Origin: Fasciolopsis buskii
Lineage: Eukaryota; Platyhelminthes; Trematoda; Plagiorchiida; Fasciolidae
Length of the DNA: 64,000 bases
Assembly: GCA_008360955.1 (NCBI GenBank)
Contig: LUCM01004404.1
Span: 33,442 to 97,441 of the forward strand
Reading direction: 5' to 3'
Below the pieces are notes generated by a model. The model saw only the letters and a program-made list of their open reading frames with translations, did no database searches and had not been told where the DNA came from. Positions 23,986 through 34,937 of this stretch are shown here, piece after piece. The position numbers and the translations under genes were made by a program. Each line of letters opens with the position of its first letter. Position 1 is the stretch's first letter.

Positions 23986-26319
23986 CTGCTTTGATTGTGT
24001 TAGTCACCAAACCACGATTGGTCTTCTCTCTTCTCACAATGCTTTTGAAAAAAATTGAGACAGACATCATCATTTGGTCTATCAGACAGTCGAAGTGTGT
24101 TCTAGTTTTGGCTAGTCAGGTGCACCAAAGGCGAAATAGGTCAACCGTACCCCTGTGTTCTCAGAGTGACCTTGTAGTTTCTCGTTTCCTCTTCACAGAT
24201 TCTCAGTTCGACTTTATTTTTTCTGAATTCACTCTTGACATGGTATAGGTTAGGTAATTGCCTGCTTACTAGTAGAGCCTAATAGTCGGTTGTGCAGTCG
24301 GTAACTGCGCAGTGAGAAAGCCGTACACCGTAGACACCCTTTATCAGGTGAGAATGTTTGAATGAAATGCCGTAGCAATATAGCTAAGCGACCTTCAAAA
24401 CCCTTCAGTTCACTCCCATGTTGAACCGGCCATCACGTGGTGGAAAAGTATCAACGTACGTCAGTAGACGACTGATATGCACAGCTGATCGATAGACCGT
24501 AGGAACAAGGACCGAATCAAGTAGGTCGTGAGTACATGGACTTTCGCTGTTATAGCATATTTGTAAAAGATCAACCAGCTGCCAATTACGACTGTTTGCC
24601 CGTCTGACAAGCAAGTACGACACAAATCCAATGCACTTCTGAGTGTTGCACGATCGCTAGAAATAAAAAAGAAACCAATAGGGGCATTATATACTATTTC
24701 AAAATTGAATGCAGAAAAATCAACATCGACATGAGAAACCATAATTTTAATTTAACAACAAGGAGACACGGTTAATCTTGCTCATCTTTCGTGAACCCCA
24801 TTGATCAGCTGGCTGTATTAATCAACAGTTCACGACTGTCTTCTCATACACCTCGTGAACGGAACCAGGACAGGCCTCGTCCGTCTATTAGGGCACCTAG
24901 TCTATCCCCTTTTTTCGCAAGGTGTGAGAAGACAGATGACCAATCAAAGCCCAGTGACTAATACGATCAGGTTAGTTAGTCGATGAAATGCATCAAAGCC
25001 GAACGAGAATTACTATCATCGTCATCATCATCATCACCAGAGTTCAACGTTAAACAGCATGGCAATCCCCACTGGCCACTGCCACAGAAGTAGTGAATAT
25101 GCGAGAGCGACCGGGAGTGGGTACACAAAATGCAGAAAAAGAAAAGAAAGCCTTATTAGCTAACACATGGAATAAAATTTAACTATACAAACGAACATGT
25201 TCCCGTTTAAAAGCAAATGACAAAATGGTCTCCAACTTTCACGGTTCGCAGCCATATCCTTCATTGTCTCAAGTCAGCTGACTGACGGGCCCTTCGGACT
25301 CCAACCATGAAGACGTGAGACACTAACTCCACCTAAAGTCGCTATGCATTTTCTCTTTCAACGTTACCACATTATCTGGCCTCTTCCACCTCGTGGGAGG
25401 AACGGAAACTAGGTCACGGTACGGCAGACGAGTGTTCAGCATACGCAACTGTCGTGAGTTTACGTGCCGGTCACTAGATGCAGTCCGGTGAAGCTTCGCG
25501 CTGGTCTGCGTAGACAGGGAAACAGTGGAAACCGTAACCACAAGCGGTCGTGAAATCTAAGCATTCCGCGACGGCTATTGGACGGAACGCATTCCACCAA
25601 TCGGGATACCTCCAGTTTTGTGTATAGACCCATGGGCTTTAAAAACCGATTGAATGTTTCCCTTCTGTTGGAGTCTTTTTTTCCACTTGGTTGGCGCAGC
25701 TCGCGTCGAAGTCAATTCAGTACGTATCGAAATTAAACTAATATCACGACCCTTGCTACAATCACTCCGTGTGCCTTTCTTGAAGGTAGGTGCCATCAGT
25801 GACTCACCTCAAGACAACAGAAAATGCTCCTCGTTCCAAGAATCGAGGAAGGAAAAGGTAAGTGCCTTTTCAGACTTCTGTATCCAGTTTGAAAAGTACT
25901 GAAGGAGTTCGACATGACCGACTGCGTTCCTCTTCTTCAGCAGTCGAAAATTGTAGTCCACTTCGCATTTCGTTGGCCGGTCAACAGATATATCCAGCTG
26001 TGGTCACCCAACTAACTATATTAGAGTGCAGCAAGCCAAAATGCTTCGTGAAGTGTTTAGCCCAACGGTAGAGTTTTACAGTCTCCCATACGTGATCAAT
26101 CTATTTCTATCGCACACGAATTCACTAACTGAATTCGTCTGCTACCAACGTCGCGCACAACTTTCAACGGTCTTTGACTGTTACCTGAATCAGCCTCTGC
26201 TAATTCCATTTCTTCGGCTACCTTAGCCTACCCGTTTTCACAGTCATTTTTAAGCCTTATCGCCAACTGACGCTGCAGACAAATCTTATTCAATTCCTTG
26301 AAAATTACCACTGAGCACA
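23986..26319. other. Mostly anonymous sequence with one LINE scrap
   Basis: Apart from the reverse-transcriptase fragment at about 25700-25800 (listed separately), nothing is recognisable. A trinucleotide run (TCA)n lies at about 25022-25036. A donor-like GTAAGT at 25858 follows a short open frame, but that frame is the reverse of the LINE scrap and is not taken as an exon. Confidence 0.4.
25700..25800 (-). pseudogene. Scrap of RTE-like LINE reverse transcriptase
   Basis: The minus strand from 25796 reads 'APTFKKGTRSDCSKGRDISL'. This corresponds to the highly conserved 'P.FKKG.RSDC.N.RGISLI' block at the start of the RT palm in RTE-like LINEs; the same block is present at 61385-61440. Similarity fades within about 25 residues. 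The flanking minus-strand frames (25323-25541 and the remainder of 25575-25796) could be further remains, but I cannot align them. Confidence 0.65.
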
Positions 26320-26847
26320 TTGAGAAAACACAAGTTGGCGAACAAGCTCGTTTTCAGTGATTCGTACTCATGCCATTACATCATTATATATATATCTTGA
26401 CAAAATATTTTCACTATAGGAAGGATTGGATTAGTCATACATAAATATGCGTGGGGAAGGGATTTGTGGTTTTAATTGTTTTGTTGTCTAGGGTTTGTAT
26501 TGGGACGGGGGGTGGGCCAAGGGAGTTGAAGTGCAACCACAAATTGTTTTTGAGAACAAAGTGGAGGACTGCGGAAGCTGTCGCAATCCGTCTTCACAGT
26601 CCTCCACTTTGTTCTCAAAAACAATTTGTGGTTGCACTTCAACTCCCTTGGCCCACCCCCCGTCCCAATACAAACCCTAGACAACAAAACAATTAACACC
26701 ACAAATCCCTTCCCCACCCATATTTGTAAATGACTAATCCAATCCTTCCTATAGTGAAAATATTTTGTCAAGATATATATAGTGATGTAATGGCATGAGT
26801 ACGAATCACTCAAAAACGAGCTTGTTCGCCAACTTGTGTTTTCTCAA
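26320..26847. mobile_element. Foldback element: large near-perfect palindrome
   Basis: The left arm 26320-26571 and right arm 26597-26847 are inverted copies of about 251 bases, with a 25-base spacer. The termini read 'ttgagaaaacacaagttggc' on each strand. Most differences are small, in a TA-rich tract and near the terminal 30 bases. The arms also produce the misleading mirror-image ORFs on both strands (26451-26813). A solo right arm lies at 5724-5910 and a related composite at 63399-63777. No transposase is encoded, so this is non-autonomous. The class is unknown; a MITE or foldback transposon is the best description. Confidence 0.85.
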
Positions 26848-27199
26848 ATCTTATTCACTTCTTTGCAGTTAGTGAGCTGGCGTTTTTTGCCCCATTAAGC
26901 TCAACAACCCCTGCCATATCCACTGTGTCCGATGGACTTTGGATCTAAGACTCCAGGCGATACCTGATGTCAGGCGCATCGCCTGTTTGATTTGATCCCA
27001 GCGCCCTTCTGCACTGCCGCTCATCGAGGTTCTTAGTTCATCGGATAGTTTTATTCAAACCTGTTGCAAACATCGGAATCAGACAGTCGTCCAATGACCA
27101 GTCCGCGTCAATGTCCATTGAGCACCAGCAAAAGTCGCACTAAAACTAACGCACGGTCCGATTGGACGTACATGGTCCATTGCGATCTACAGTTCTGTA
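26848..27199. other. Anonymous; possible downstream part of a LINE
   Basis: Sequence between the palindrome and the LINE endonuclease fragment. It may be the continuation of the minus-strand LINE beyond its recognisable part, but translation in all minus frames gives no block I can align with confidence. Confidence 0.3.
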
Positions 27200-28110
27200 C
27201 AGAACCGCATCAACGGTAGCTTACTGCACTGTGGTTGACCTGGCTCAGATTACCTGTTGAGTTAGAGTGTAATGTCCCTGTGCGACGCGAACAGTGTCGG
27301 ACATTCGTGCCAGGCAGCCTAATTTAGCACAAGCGAGTATTTACTGGGATCCCGTGTAAAAGAGCCAGTTCAGCCTTCTCACTCAAGATTATTCCTACAC
27401 CGCGTTGACTCACAGCTTGAACTGTTTTGTCTCCTGAAGTGTGCGGGGAATACCTTGACGGGACATTAGATGCAGTTAGCTGAATTACTCTACACTTCTC
27501 GAATCCTGAATTCGTGTTTCACTGACGCAGCAGACATCAGTCGAAAGTGAGTCTATTGTCAGAGCCAAACAGGCCTGTTGGCCAGCCTGCGTGAGAGTGC
27601 ACACATTGTATGAGTCGAGATTTAAAGGTTGACGAGGCTTGAGATGTGAGCTAGCATGTTGAAAACCATTCACTACGCTCTTTGACAATGAACCGTTGCG
27701 AGTTTCGGGCATGTTATCAGCGGGGATACAATGGGTAGGCAGAAGAGGCAGAGATTTGGTTGGAGACATAAGAGAGGGAACTTTGATCAGTGACATACTT
27801 ATCACTGCCCAATCTACTCGATGCAATGGGAATCCCAGTCTTGAGTATCGTGCGCGACGACCGATGCAGTATGGAATTATTTGTAGGCGTGTAACTCATG
27901 GGGATTGGTGGACGGGTGCTGCTAGGGCGTCCAGCCACTAAGCAGAAAAACGCTTAGGGTTCCAAACGAAAGCCTTTGGTTCTGATAAGAACCTGACTGC
28001 ACGGCAACAGTAATTGACGGAGTAAAGCCTCCCATACAATTAGATCAATTCTTCTTGTTCTGAATTTTCCGGCTCAGCAGCCAGATCAAATGAACTCCAA
28101 ACCTGGAGGA
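27200..28110 (-). mobile_element. RTE-like LINE, 5' fragment (5' UTR plus endonuclease start)
   Basis: Read on the minus strand, 28110-27905 is non-coding sequence similar to that at 36690-36465 upstream of the other minus-strand LINE. Shared blocks include the gatcaa...cttctt...ttttccg stretch and 'tttggttctg..aagaacctgac'. Coding follows from 27826. The endonuclease start is clear, with degraded continuation to about 27250 ('ELALL', 'IPVNTRLC' in shifted frames). No RT is present. The shared upstream block is most likely the family's 5' UTR. Confidence 0.75.
27485..27826 (-). pseudogene. LINE apurinic-like endonuclease, N-terminal part
   Basis: An open minus-strand frame of 113 codons contains 'LNLDSYNVCTLTQAGQQACL' and 'DVCCVSETRIQD'. 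These match the first two conserved blocks of the APE-type endonuclease of non-LTR retrotransposons, N at the end of the first strand and the metal-binding E in 'ETRIQ'. This enzyme nicks target DNA to prime reverse transcription. The frame stops right after 'SRSVE', and the remaining endonuclease is frameshifted. The family assignment is confident; it is not functional. Confidence 0.8.
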
Positions 28111-30678
28111 CCAGGAGCTTACTACTTCAGACCTCTACCCATTAACCTTCCGGGCGTAATTGGATCTTCGGGAGAGATAAGCCATCCTGTGTAGCTCCTT
28201 GGGTCATGGAGGTATGCAGTTTTTCTATATTCATTTTTGAATTGTTACATACTACGTACACACTTCCCAGTGAAGCTTCTCCCCTCTGCCACTAGTGGTT
28301 GCCGAGATCGTTAAAGTTACTCGAATTATTTTACAAATCCTTCTATCTGCAATAGACTCAGATTGATCGCTAGCTTATTTAGCACCCACCTTGAATTGCT
28401 TGCTATCATTTTGTCCAAAACTGAACCAACGCATTTCTTCCCTTGTGTACGCAAAACGGTCGTAGTACTTGTTCTACAAAACTGAACTGACGATTACGGT
28501 GTCTCGTTCGTTGCAGCTAAGACGACCTACTGCACGCTCGGACAGGCATTTACTGAAGTGTTCTTCTTTTCAGTGAGCCATTCACCAATTCTGCCGTAGA
28601 GGTCAGACCGCGTAAACCAACTGTCGGTTATTTGCTGACGGAGATCCATTTGAGTCCCATTATTCCACGTACATGTGTCCGTCAGCTGGATCGATGTGAT
28701 CAGCACCTGGACTTGACTGACCGTTTTTTTCCCCTAAAAGTATCAAAACCCACTCTGGCATAGAAGTACATGCATACATGCACAAAGACACGTGAAAATT
28801 TTTACAGGCACATGGAATATCACGTGGCCTACATCGCTCTGGCTGTTAACATAAAAATTTGTTAACTTGCTTTCACTCGCATTTTTTGGGAGAGAGGGAT
28901 GAGATTCAAATCATGTCTTAGGCGATAATGCGATTTCGGCAGATGGAAGTGTTAATCGACTGCGTGGCATGAGCCAATCATGAGGAGGTGCCCGGGGGGG
29001 TTACAGTGACTATCCCAAAAGCCTTCCATGTCAGACAAAGAACGTTTCACCGACAAAAAATCAAAGCACTGTTCTCTTAGCCGCGGGCTACAATTCAAGT
29101 CGATGCTGAAACAAGTCGGACGAACACTGTGTTCAAAAGATCAAAAGCGACGGTGTTCACCTTACTGCCAAATCGAGCCCAGGGCGTTCAGATACGAAGA
29201 CTATGTATCCTTCAGCGAATATAGTTCAGAAAAGAACACCGTACACAACTGAACAAGATCCGAAAAACGGGACTTGCTTCGGTGAACAATAAACGTGCGA
29301 ACCCCAAGCTTACTTTCTCGCTACAATAAGACAAACGGAAGTTACGACTAATTTTGATCGATATCCACAGTCTTCAAGGGCTCGAGATTGGACGAAAATT
29401 AACAACCCCTTTGTATCTCTCCCAATACAATCATCGTGGTTATTTAAAAAAATCCATTTTAGTTTCCAGGACCGCACATTATATCGACGTTGTATGATAA
29501 GCGCTGAATTTGTGGTTTTGTGCAGTCGGCTACACATGGGACTACGACCCGGCCTCTTGAGCTATCTCCTGTAATCCGTTATTTGAAAAACCGTGTTCAC
29601 CAAATGTCCGGGATTTATGGGTTGTGGGGCTACTGTATCTCACACAACTACGGATGACTGGACCGATAACGAAATTCCTCCATTGCAACACACCATTCAT
29701 CAAACCAATCTGTTTGCTGTATGTCTGACCAATGTATGCGCATGCATCATGCACGTGATAGAACCGTTTTACGCATCCGTCCACTGCTTATCGGACGACT
29801 CAACCTGGCATTAGCCTGGTAGTAGGTGCGTCCTGTCCTAACTAACTAGGTGCACGCAAACAAAGAACAAAATTTGACCACACTTAGCCGTCCATGTCTG
29901 TCGGTAAAAAAACGAAGGAGTCATTTGCCGTGAGCTGTATCGACACGATCGATTGAATGATTTTTCATTAGAAGGTAGAACAAGACGAAGATGGGTTTTA
30001 ATTTAACCGACACCCCTTCGAAGAACACTGGTTCGTTCGATCGAGAAACGGGACAATTTTGGTAGAAAACTAGTACAGCTTACCAGAAGGTAAAGACTGA
30101 ATCCATGTGGGTTTGGTGGCATTCAAATTTTAATCACATTTTAAGGCTAAAATGTGCTACTGACCTAAATGGAGCAATCGAAAGCGTCAATTTGTCAGCT
30201 CATGTCCAGTCGAATAGAGAATATATTTGTCATCCTAGGACATCATGTGCTCGGTGTAACCAGTCAGACACAAATTAGACAGTTTCGTCGTAAAGATTCA
30301 TCGTACAAATCCAAAAAATAAATCGTAGTAATTTACTCCATACATCCAAGCGCTTCGAGGAGTTTGGAAAGTTGTAATGCGAGTCTTCGGAATGTGAGGA
30401 AATCTACAGGTAAAATTTTCAAATGAGTAAAATTCATCGTTTGTCATACAACTATGTTTCCAAACTGCTGTCGATCGGCATTCAAACCCCCACTTACATA
30501 AAAGATACAGTTGACAAAGTATGACATGGTGAGAAGCTCAGTGGTCATTGCAGCCCCTACCGCTGACCAATATCGAGAGATAATGCGGACGACCCCCGTA
30601 ATGAAGATGTCTCCAAAAGGCACACACAGGATTCCACTTCCCTGATCAATCTTCGTCACCCAGATACAAATTCAGGAC
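28111..30678. other. Anonymous sequence
   Basis: No recognised gene. A minus-strand frame at 29542-29784 contains 'HVHDACAYIGQT', which faintly recalls the 'C..C...YIGQT.R' core of GIY-YIG nucleases of Penelope elements, but the residues that should follow are absent. A G-run lies near 28994. Other frames are short. Confidence 0.35.
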
Positions 30679-31644
30679 CGCTCCGAGCCTACGAACCGAA
30701 TTTACACCGTTGGACTGCATCCCAGTGAACAATCGTTCGTGTGCAGTTCCCTTGGACGGCTCTCTACGTGTCAATAAGAGTCGATTGAAGTATCATTGTT
30801 TATTCGTCGTATCCGTTCAATCCCACACGGATTGCAGCTCCCCTGAAGTTAAAAACAAGTTCTACAGAGAGTCATCTTGGTTACTAATCAGTGTACGTCC
30901 AATGGACGTTGTTTTCGTCGATGGCGATTTTAATACCCAACCTGGGTAAGTGGCGGAGACGAAACGGCACATGGAAGATCGATTTTCTGTCCCCGTCGAT
31001 CACACCAACATCACTGACCGCCTCGTTCATTTTTGTTCTAACTAAATACTGTCCTGATGAACATCAACTTTCACGATTTAAATTGACATATGTTCACCTG
31101 GAGCCCTCTTTCATCTTCATAGTGACCGATGGCTTGGATCAATTGAGAATTGTCCATCTTTGTGGTCCACACCATTGAACTCCGACCACGTGTTGGTCGG
31201 AGCTCGCTTATATTTGCTCCTAGACCGTGGTAACACAAGGACGAAACCCGTGCACCCTCCGCAGTTGATTCTGGATGATAATCTTCGACTGCGGTTCTAA
31301 TAGGAACTCTCAGTGCACTTTTCGTTTCAACAAAATTCCCAGAATCCTTGTGAATAGTGGTAGCAAATCAAGGTAGCCTGGCATTCACTGTCAACTGCCA
31401 TGCAAGATTTCTTGCCACACAAACCCCAGAAAGGGTGGATATCCTGTTAGATGTTCGCAGGGCAGTGATGGATAAGAGTGTGTAGGGATATGGAAAAGAC
31501 TGTGGTTATCGGAAGTGGTAGCAAACTTTGCCAACTGATTAGGAATACTGGTTCACGGTCAGCCGAGCGTGAGCGAAGTGATTAAGCAATCTGACGGTGC
31601 ACTGATTCACTCTCAGCAGTGTCGAATGGCAAGTTGGGTGGAAC
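30679..31644 (+). mobile_element. RTE-like LINE segment, plus-strand arm of inverted duplication
   Basis: This 966-base segment is an inverted copy of 34862-35827 with about ten mismatches by eye. It encodes the second half of a LINE endonuclease ('CAVPLDGSLRVNKSRLKYH', 'MDVVFVDGDFNTQPG', then 'LNSDHVLVGARL' in a shifted frame) and the beginning of the linker to RT. Both ends are abrupt and lie inside the LINE, so it is not a normal 5'-truncated insertion. Immediately after 31644 comes sequence associated with the Penelope-like element. Confidence 0.85.
30710..31240 (+). pseudogene. LINE endonuclease, C-terminal half
   Basis: The frame at 30710-30949 gives the GDFN catalytic block ('VFVDGDFNTQPG') before a stop. 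A second frame (30891-31178) and a third reading 'TPLNSDHVLVGARLYLLL' supply the C-terminal SDH block, which holds the catalytic Asp-His pair of this family. Stops and frame changes make it non-functional. The same changes occur in the minus-strand arm, so the decay preceded duplication. Confidence 0.75.
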
Positions 31645-31646
31645 CA

Positions 31647-31743
31647 TCAATTCACGACATCTGTGACGTCGGGAAGGGGAGTTCGATTATTGATCAAAGA
31701 ACCAGTTTTCACTGTAGTGGTAGTTTCCATCTTACTATAAGAT
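31647..31743 (+). repeat. 97-base direct repeat, copy 1
   Basis: It starts 'tcaattcacgacatctgtg' and ends 'cttactataagat', and recurs at 33361-33457 with about two mismatches. The two copies lie just outside the 5' region and the broken 3' end of the Penelope-like element. They might be part of its terminal repeats or an unrelated insertion at both junctions. The unit has no known motif. Confidence 0.75.
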
Positions 31744-32049
31744 TCGCTTCTAGATTGCAGTCAATGAGGGTTGGAGCTCTCAAAGCATTTATCGTGACAA
31801 GCAAGTGTCCGGGATCGGGACGAACATAAGAAGCAGATTAAAGATGTAAATATCGGGACCGAATGACGTAAGGCATGTATCGAAAAATCGTTGCGCAATG
31901 TACTGTTTTTTATTAAGTGATATAATGACAATAACACAGCGTTGTTGGTAGATGCAATTCGCTAACATTTCGACTACCGCGGGTAGTCTTTCTCAAGGCA
32001 AGTTTTAAAATCAAATAACTGATGGATTGCCAACTGGATCAATCACCGC

Positions 32050-32803
32050 ACATCCAATCAACGTTGTCTTCAGTATAACATTATCCCCGAAATTCTTGCT
32101 GTTAGACCTCCGGATAATTCAGCTCCATCTGGGAAAGCTGCCTTGGTTGCCTCGCGCAAGTTACTACGACAACGTGTTCACGACTGTACACTAGACATAC
32201 GTTCAGTAGGTTTCAGAATGCGGAATATTGATGATTGTCTAAATCATTTGCTCCCAGCGGAAATCTTCGACCAAGTTCGAACCGTCGATGAACAAAGACG
32301 ACTACGTGCGTTCAAAACATGTCAAACACGACAAAAAACGCAAGTTCGCCAAATTAACTTCGCAAAACACGAAATCAAAAGTCAGACAACCTACAGTAAT
32401 GAATACCAAAAATATCGTGGTGAGCATATCCAACAGACGGTTGACATCCATAGAGTTACAATTACCACAAAACGGTCCGAACTTCAATCTCCAGAGAAAA
32501 TCGCTGATGGTCGAAGAAACTGGGCCAGCACTGGAACAAGCCTTATCGAACCTTACGGAAGAAAACGCGAATCAAGCTAGACTGAGGATACGCACTAGTC
32601 TTAGGAACCAAAAGCCAAATGCCTCAAATATCACAACGGAAGGAAGGAAAGCACTGACGAACCTAAAACAAGATCGATCAATCCATATCACTAAAGCGGA
32701 CAAAGGGAAAGTTACAGTTATTCTAAACAGATTGGATTACGACTCAAAAGTCGTCGAGCACCTACGGGATGGACCGTATGAGAAAATAGAAAAAGGAAAG
32801 TGA
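32050..32803 (+). pseudogene. Penelope-like RT, N-terminal domain
   Basis: Frame 1 (to about 32310) reads 'RKLLRQRVHDCTLDI' and 'CLNHLLPAEIFDQV'. Frame 2 then gives 'ISNRRLTSIELQLPQNGPNF', 'EGRKALTNLKQDRSIHITKA' and 'ADKGKVTVILNRLDY'. The last is the diagnostic 'pADKGN.vVvm...dY' block that precedes the RT fingers in Penelope-like elements. A frameshift near 32310 joins the two, and a second near 32800 leads into the next fragment. An upstream start could not be fixed, because the frame is open leftwards. Confidence 0.8.
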
Positions 32804-33360
32804 ACGCCTCAATGAACAAATTAAAGGCCCATGCAAGCAAGTACCTATCTGGCTTGAAGCAAAACTAGGGAAATCTCTGTGGTTCGCATTAACGGTAAAA
32901 ACCGGCAAACCTGTGGGATTTTACGGCTTACCAAAGATCCACAAATCCGTCATATCCGTTCGTCCAATTGTAGACTGCACTTCTTGTGGACCGTACGAAT
33001 TACGAAAATATTTCAGTAGATTATTAAAACTCTATCAGAAGATAGTGGTAAGTCGTATCAATGACGCTTTCAAATTCGCCTATATGCTGAAAGACTTTGA
33101 GCTAGAAAACGATGAAGTTGTTGTGAGTTTTGATATAGTCTCTTTATATACGAGTGTACCCATTAAAGAACTATTTACATTCATTGTTGATATCGGACAC
33201 TTCCTTAGAAGTCACTTGACTCGAAGTCCAGTTTATTTTCTCACGGATAAGGAACTAGGTGAACTAGATGTGTTTTGTTACTTGAGAGGTTGCATCTCAT
33301 TGGAAGATGTTATATCTGAATGGTTGTTGTTGCGTATTCGGAAGATTGGATTGGCATTTA
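32804..33360 (+). pseudogene. Penelope-like RT, fingers and palm start
   Basis: Frame 3 contains 'VGFYGLPKIHKSVISVRPIV', the 'GLPKIHK...RPIV' block, and 'VVSFDIVSLYTSVPI', the RT block with the first catalytic Asp. In intact enzymes a YxDD block and thumb follow after about 100 residues. Here the frame breaks off at 'LAFINSRHL', where the 97-base repeat starts. The protein would lack two catalytic Asp residues and the endonuclease. Confidence 0.85.
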
Positions 33361-33457
33361 TCAATTCACGGCATCTGTGACGTCGGGAAGGGAAGTTCGA
33401 TTATTGATCAAAGAACCAGTTTTCACTGTAGTGGTAGTTTCCATCTTACTATAAGAT
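33361..33457 (+). repeat. 97-base direct repeat, copy 2
   Basis: Second copy of the unit at 31647-31743, the same length and nearly identical. It abuts the broken end of the Penelope RT frame. The sequences following the two copies differ, so the repeat ends sharply at 'ataagat'. Confidence 0.75.
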
Positions 33458-34540
33458 CTGGAAAGAAAACCTGTGCGGATCGATGTGTGAAGGCTTTTGG
33501 TGGTTTGACGTTGACGCTATCGTGGTGTTGTTAAGGTACGATGGGAGAATCCTATAAGTAGAGGTTCGGCTAAGCTTAGTCTATTCGCCTGTAGAATTCA
33601 GTCTTTAGAAATGCCCCTGAATTTAGATAGGTTATGGTAGCTGTTACAGGTCATCCCTGCTCCTAGATCACCTGTCTCGTTATAAGCATCATCGTCACCA
33701 TTATCCGAATCATCGGTTCAGCTGAGTTCAGTTGGTATGATCGTTAACCTTGCACCAGCGTGCTCTGTTTTTGGACGTGACTCCACAACATCATCTGCTG
33801 AAACAGAAAAAAACCGGTTAATAGGAGATCGATTGTAAAATAATAAGTTGAAAAACTACACGGAAGAATAAAGATTTAGAAAGCAGAAGTGCCACTGACC
33901 GCTACACTGAAGCATATCATCAATTGTCTACACTGATAGCTTCAGGGGATCTCGTGGACTCCAACCCTGTAGTCTAATTGCACCTACATGGGACACCACA
34001 CCGGTTAAGCGTCCATACTTTTACCCATGTCGTCTACTGGCTATCTCCACTCGTTTTTCAACCATTACCTTCTCCGAGGAACAACGAGACAGCCGCTCTG
34101 TGGGCATGCTCAAAACCTGTCCCAACAATGTCAACCTATTCTGACTTAGTGCCTGTTCCACAAAATGGACCCTAGACACAGTACCTTAAGCTTAATTTCT
34201 GAGTTGTTCACAAAATTATAATAACATTACGAGGGCCACGGTGATCAAATACCGAAAGTCTTAGCACACTCGATTTCAACGGCCATGCTCCGGAGCGGCG
34301 GAGCAATGCACACCTCACCACTACCCTGCATACTCGACCTTTGATCGATAACCGGATGTCACGCCGATGCCACAGATGCCTCAAATCAGCAGAACCCAAC
34401 TGGACCTTCTGTATATACTAAGACAATTAGTTCAACGTACGACCCTAAGGTGACATACAAATACACAAGTAACTGAATCTATAAACCTGATCCAGTTACT
34501 CCCCTGCAAGTCCAAGGTTCAGCTTTAAGCCAATCCAGTT
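33458..34540. other. Anonymous sequence; possible LINE remnant
   Basis: No clear coding block. It lies between the Penelope relic and the recognisable end of the minus-strand LINE, and could contain more decayed LINE sequence. A minus-strand frame at 34208-34399 is GC-rich, but I cannot align it. Confidence 0.3.
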
Positions 34541-34559
34541 CTGAAAAAGCCTTTTGCAC

Positions 34560-34937
34560 TTCTGTGGTTTGCACGTGAGTATCGATCACCCTTCTTGTAA
34601 ATCGTCATAATCACCGATTCACGTCAGTCCTATTCCCTAGCTCAGATTTAACCCAGGAGTTTTGTTAGCTGTGGTGTTAACACATCGACACTATCATTGA
34701 AAAAGGATGGCGACAGTCCACCTGGTCCAAAGGCCTTATACTCACCTCCTTAATAACCAGCATTTCCGATGGAGGGCAGGTACCCACTTGCATTTGGTCA
34801 TTTGCACGTATAATTGGAAGGCTCACTATGGCTGTGGGCCAATGAAACTGCTTCCCAGAGTGTTCCACCCAACTCGCCATTCGACACTGCTGAGAGTGAA
34901 TCAGTGTACCGTCAGATTGCTTAATCACTTCGCTCAC
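34560..34937 (-). pseudogene. LINE linker and RT start
   Basis: The minus-strand frame at 34677-34937 gives 'SEVIKQSDGTLIHSQQCRMA', then 'HSGKQFHWPTAIVSLP' and 'PPSEMLVIKEV'. This is the usual 'E...QFNWP...PSE.EV.KEI' connection between endonuclease and RT. After one frame change 'FGPGGLSP' and 'YKKGDRYSRANHR' follow. The GPDG Asp is changed to Gly. Confidence 0.7.

Larger units (their letters stand above)
31744..33360 (+). mobile_element. Penelope-like element, truncated and frameshifted
   Basis: A 5' segment contains 'cgctaacatttcgactaccg' followed by 'cgggtagtctttctcaag' (about 31960-31997), a leader-like motif with a small palindrome that I associate with Penelope-like elements. Coding begins near 32050 and runs in three successive plus frames to 33360. 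The N-terminal domain and RT blocks up to the first catalytic block are present. The rest of the RT (YxDD block) and the GIY-YIG endonuclease are missing. The exact outer boundary is uncertain. These elements insert using an unusual RT related to telomerase. Confidence 0.8.

Noticed and set aside
25787..25857. Possible exon with a GTAAGT donor
   Set aside because: The sequence is the reverse strand of a LINE RT fragment, so the splice signals are most likely chance.
26451..26813. Mirror-image ORFs on both strands with the same protein sequence
   Set aside because: They are the two arms of one palindrome, not two genes.
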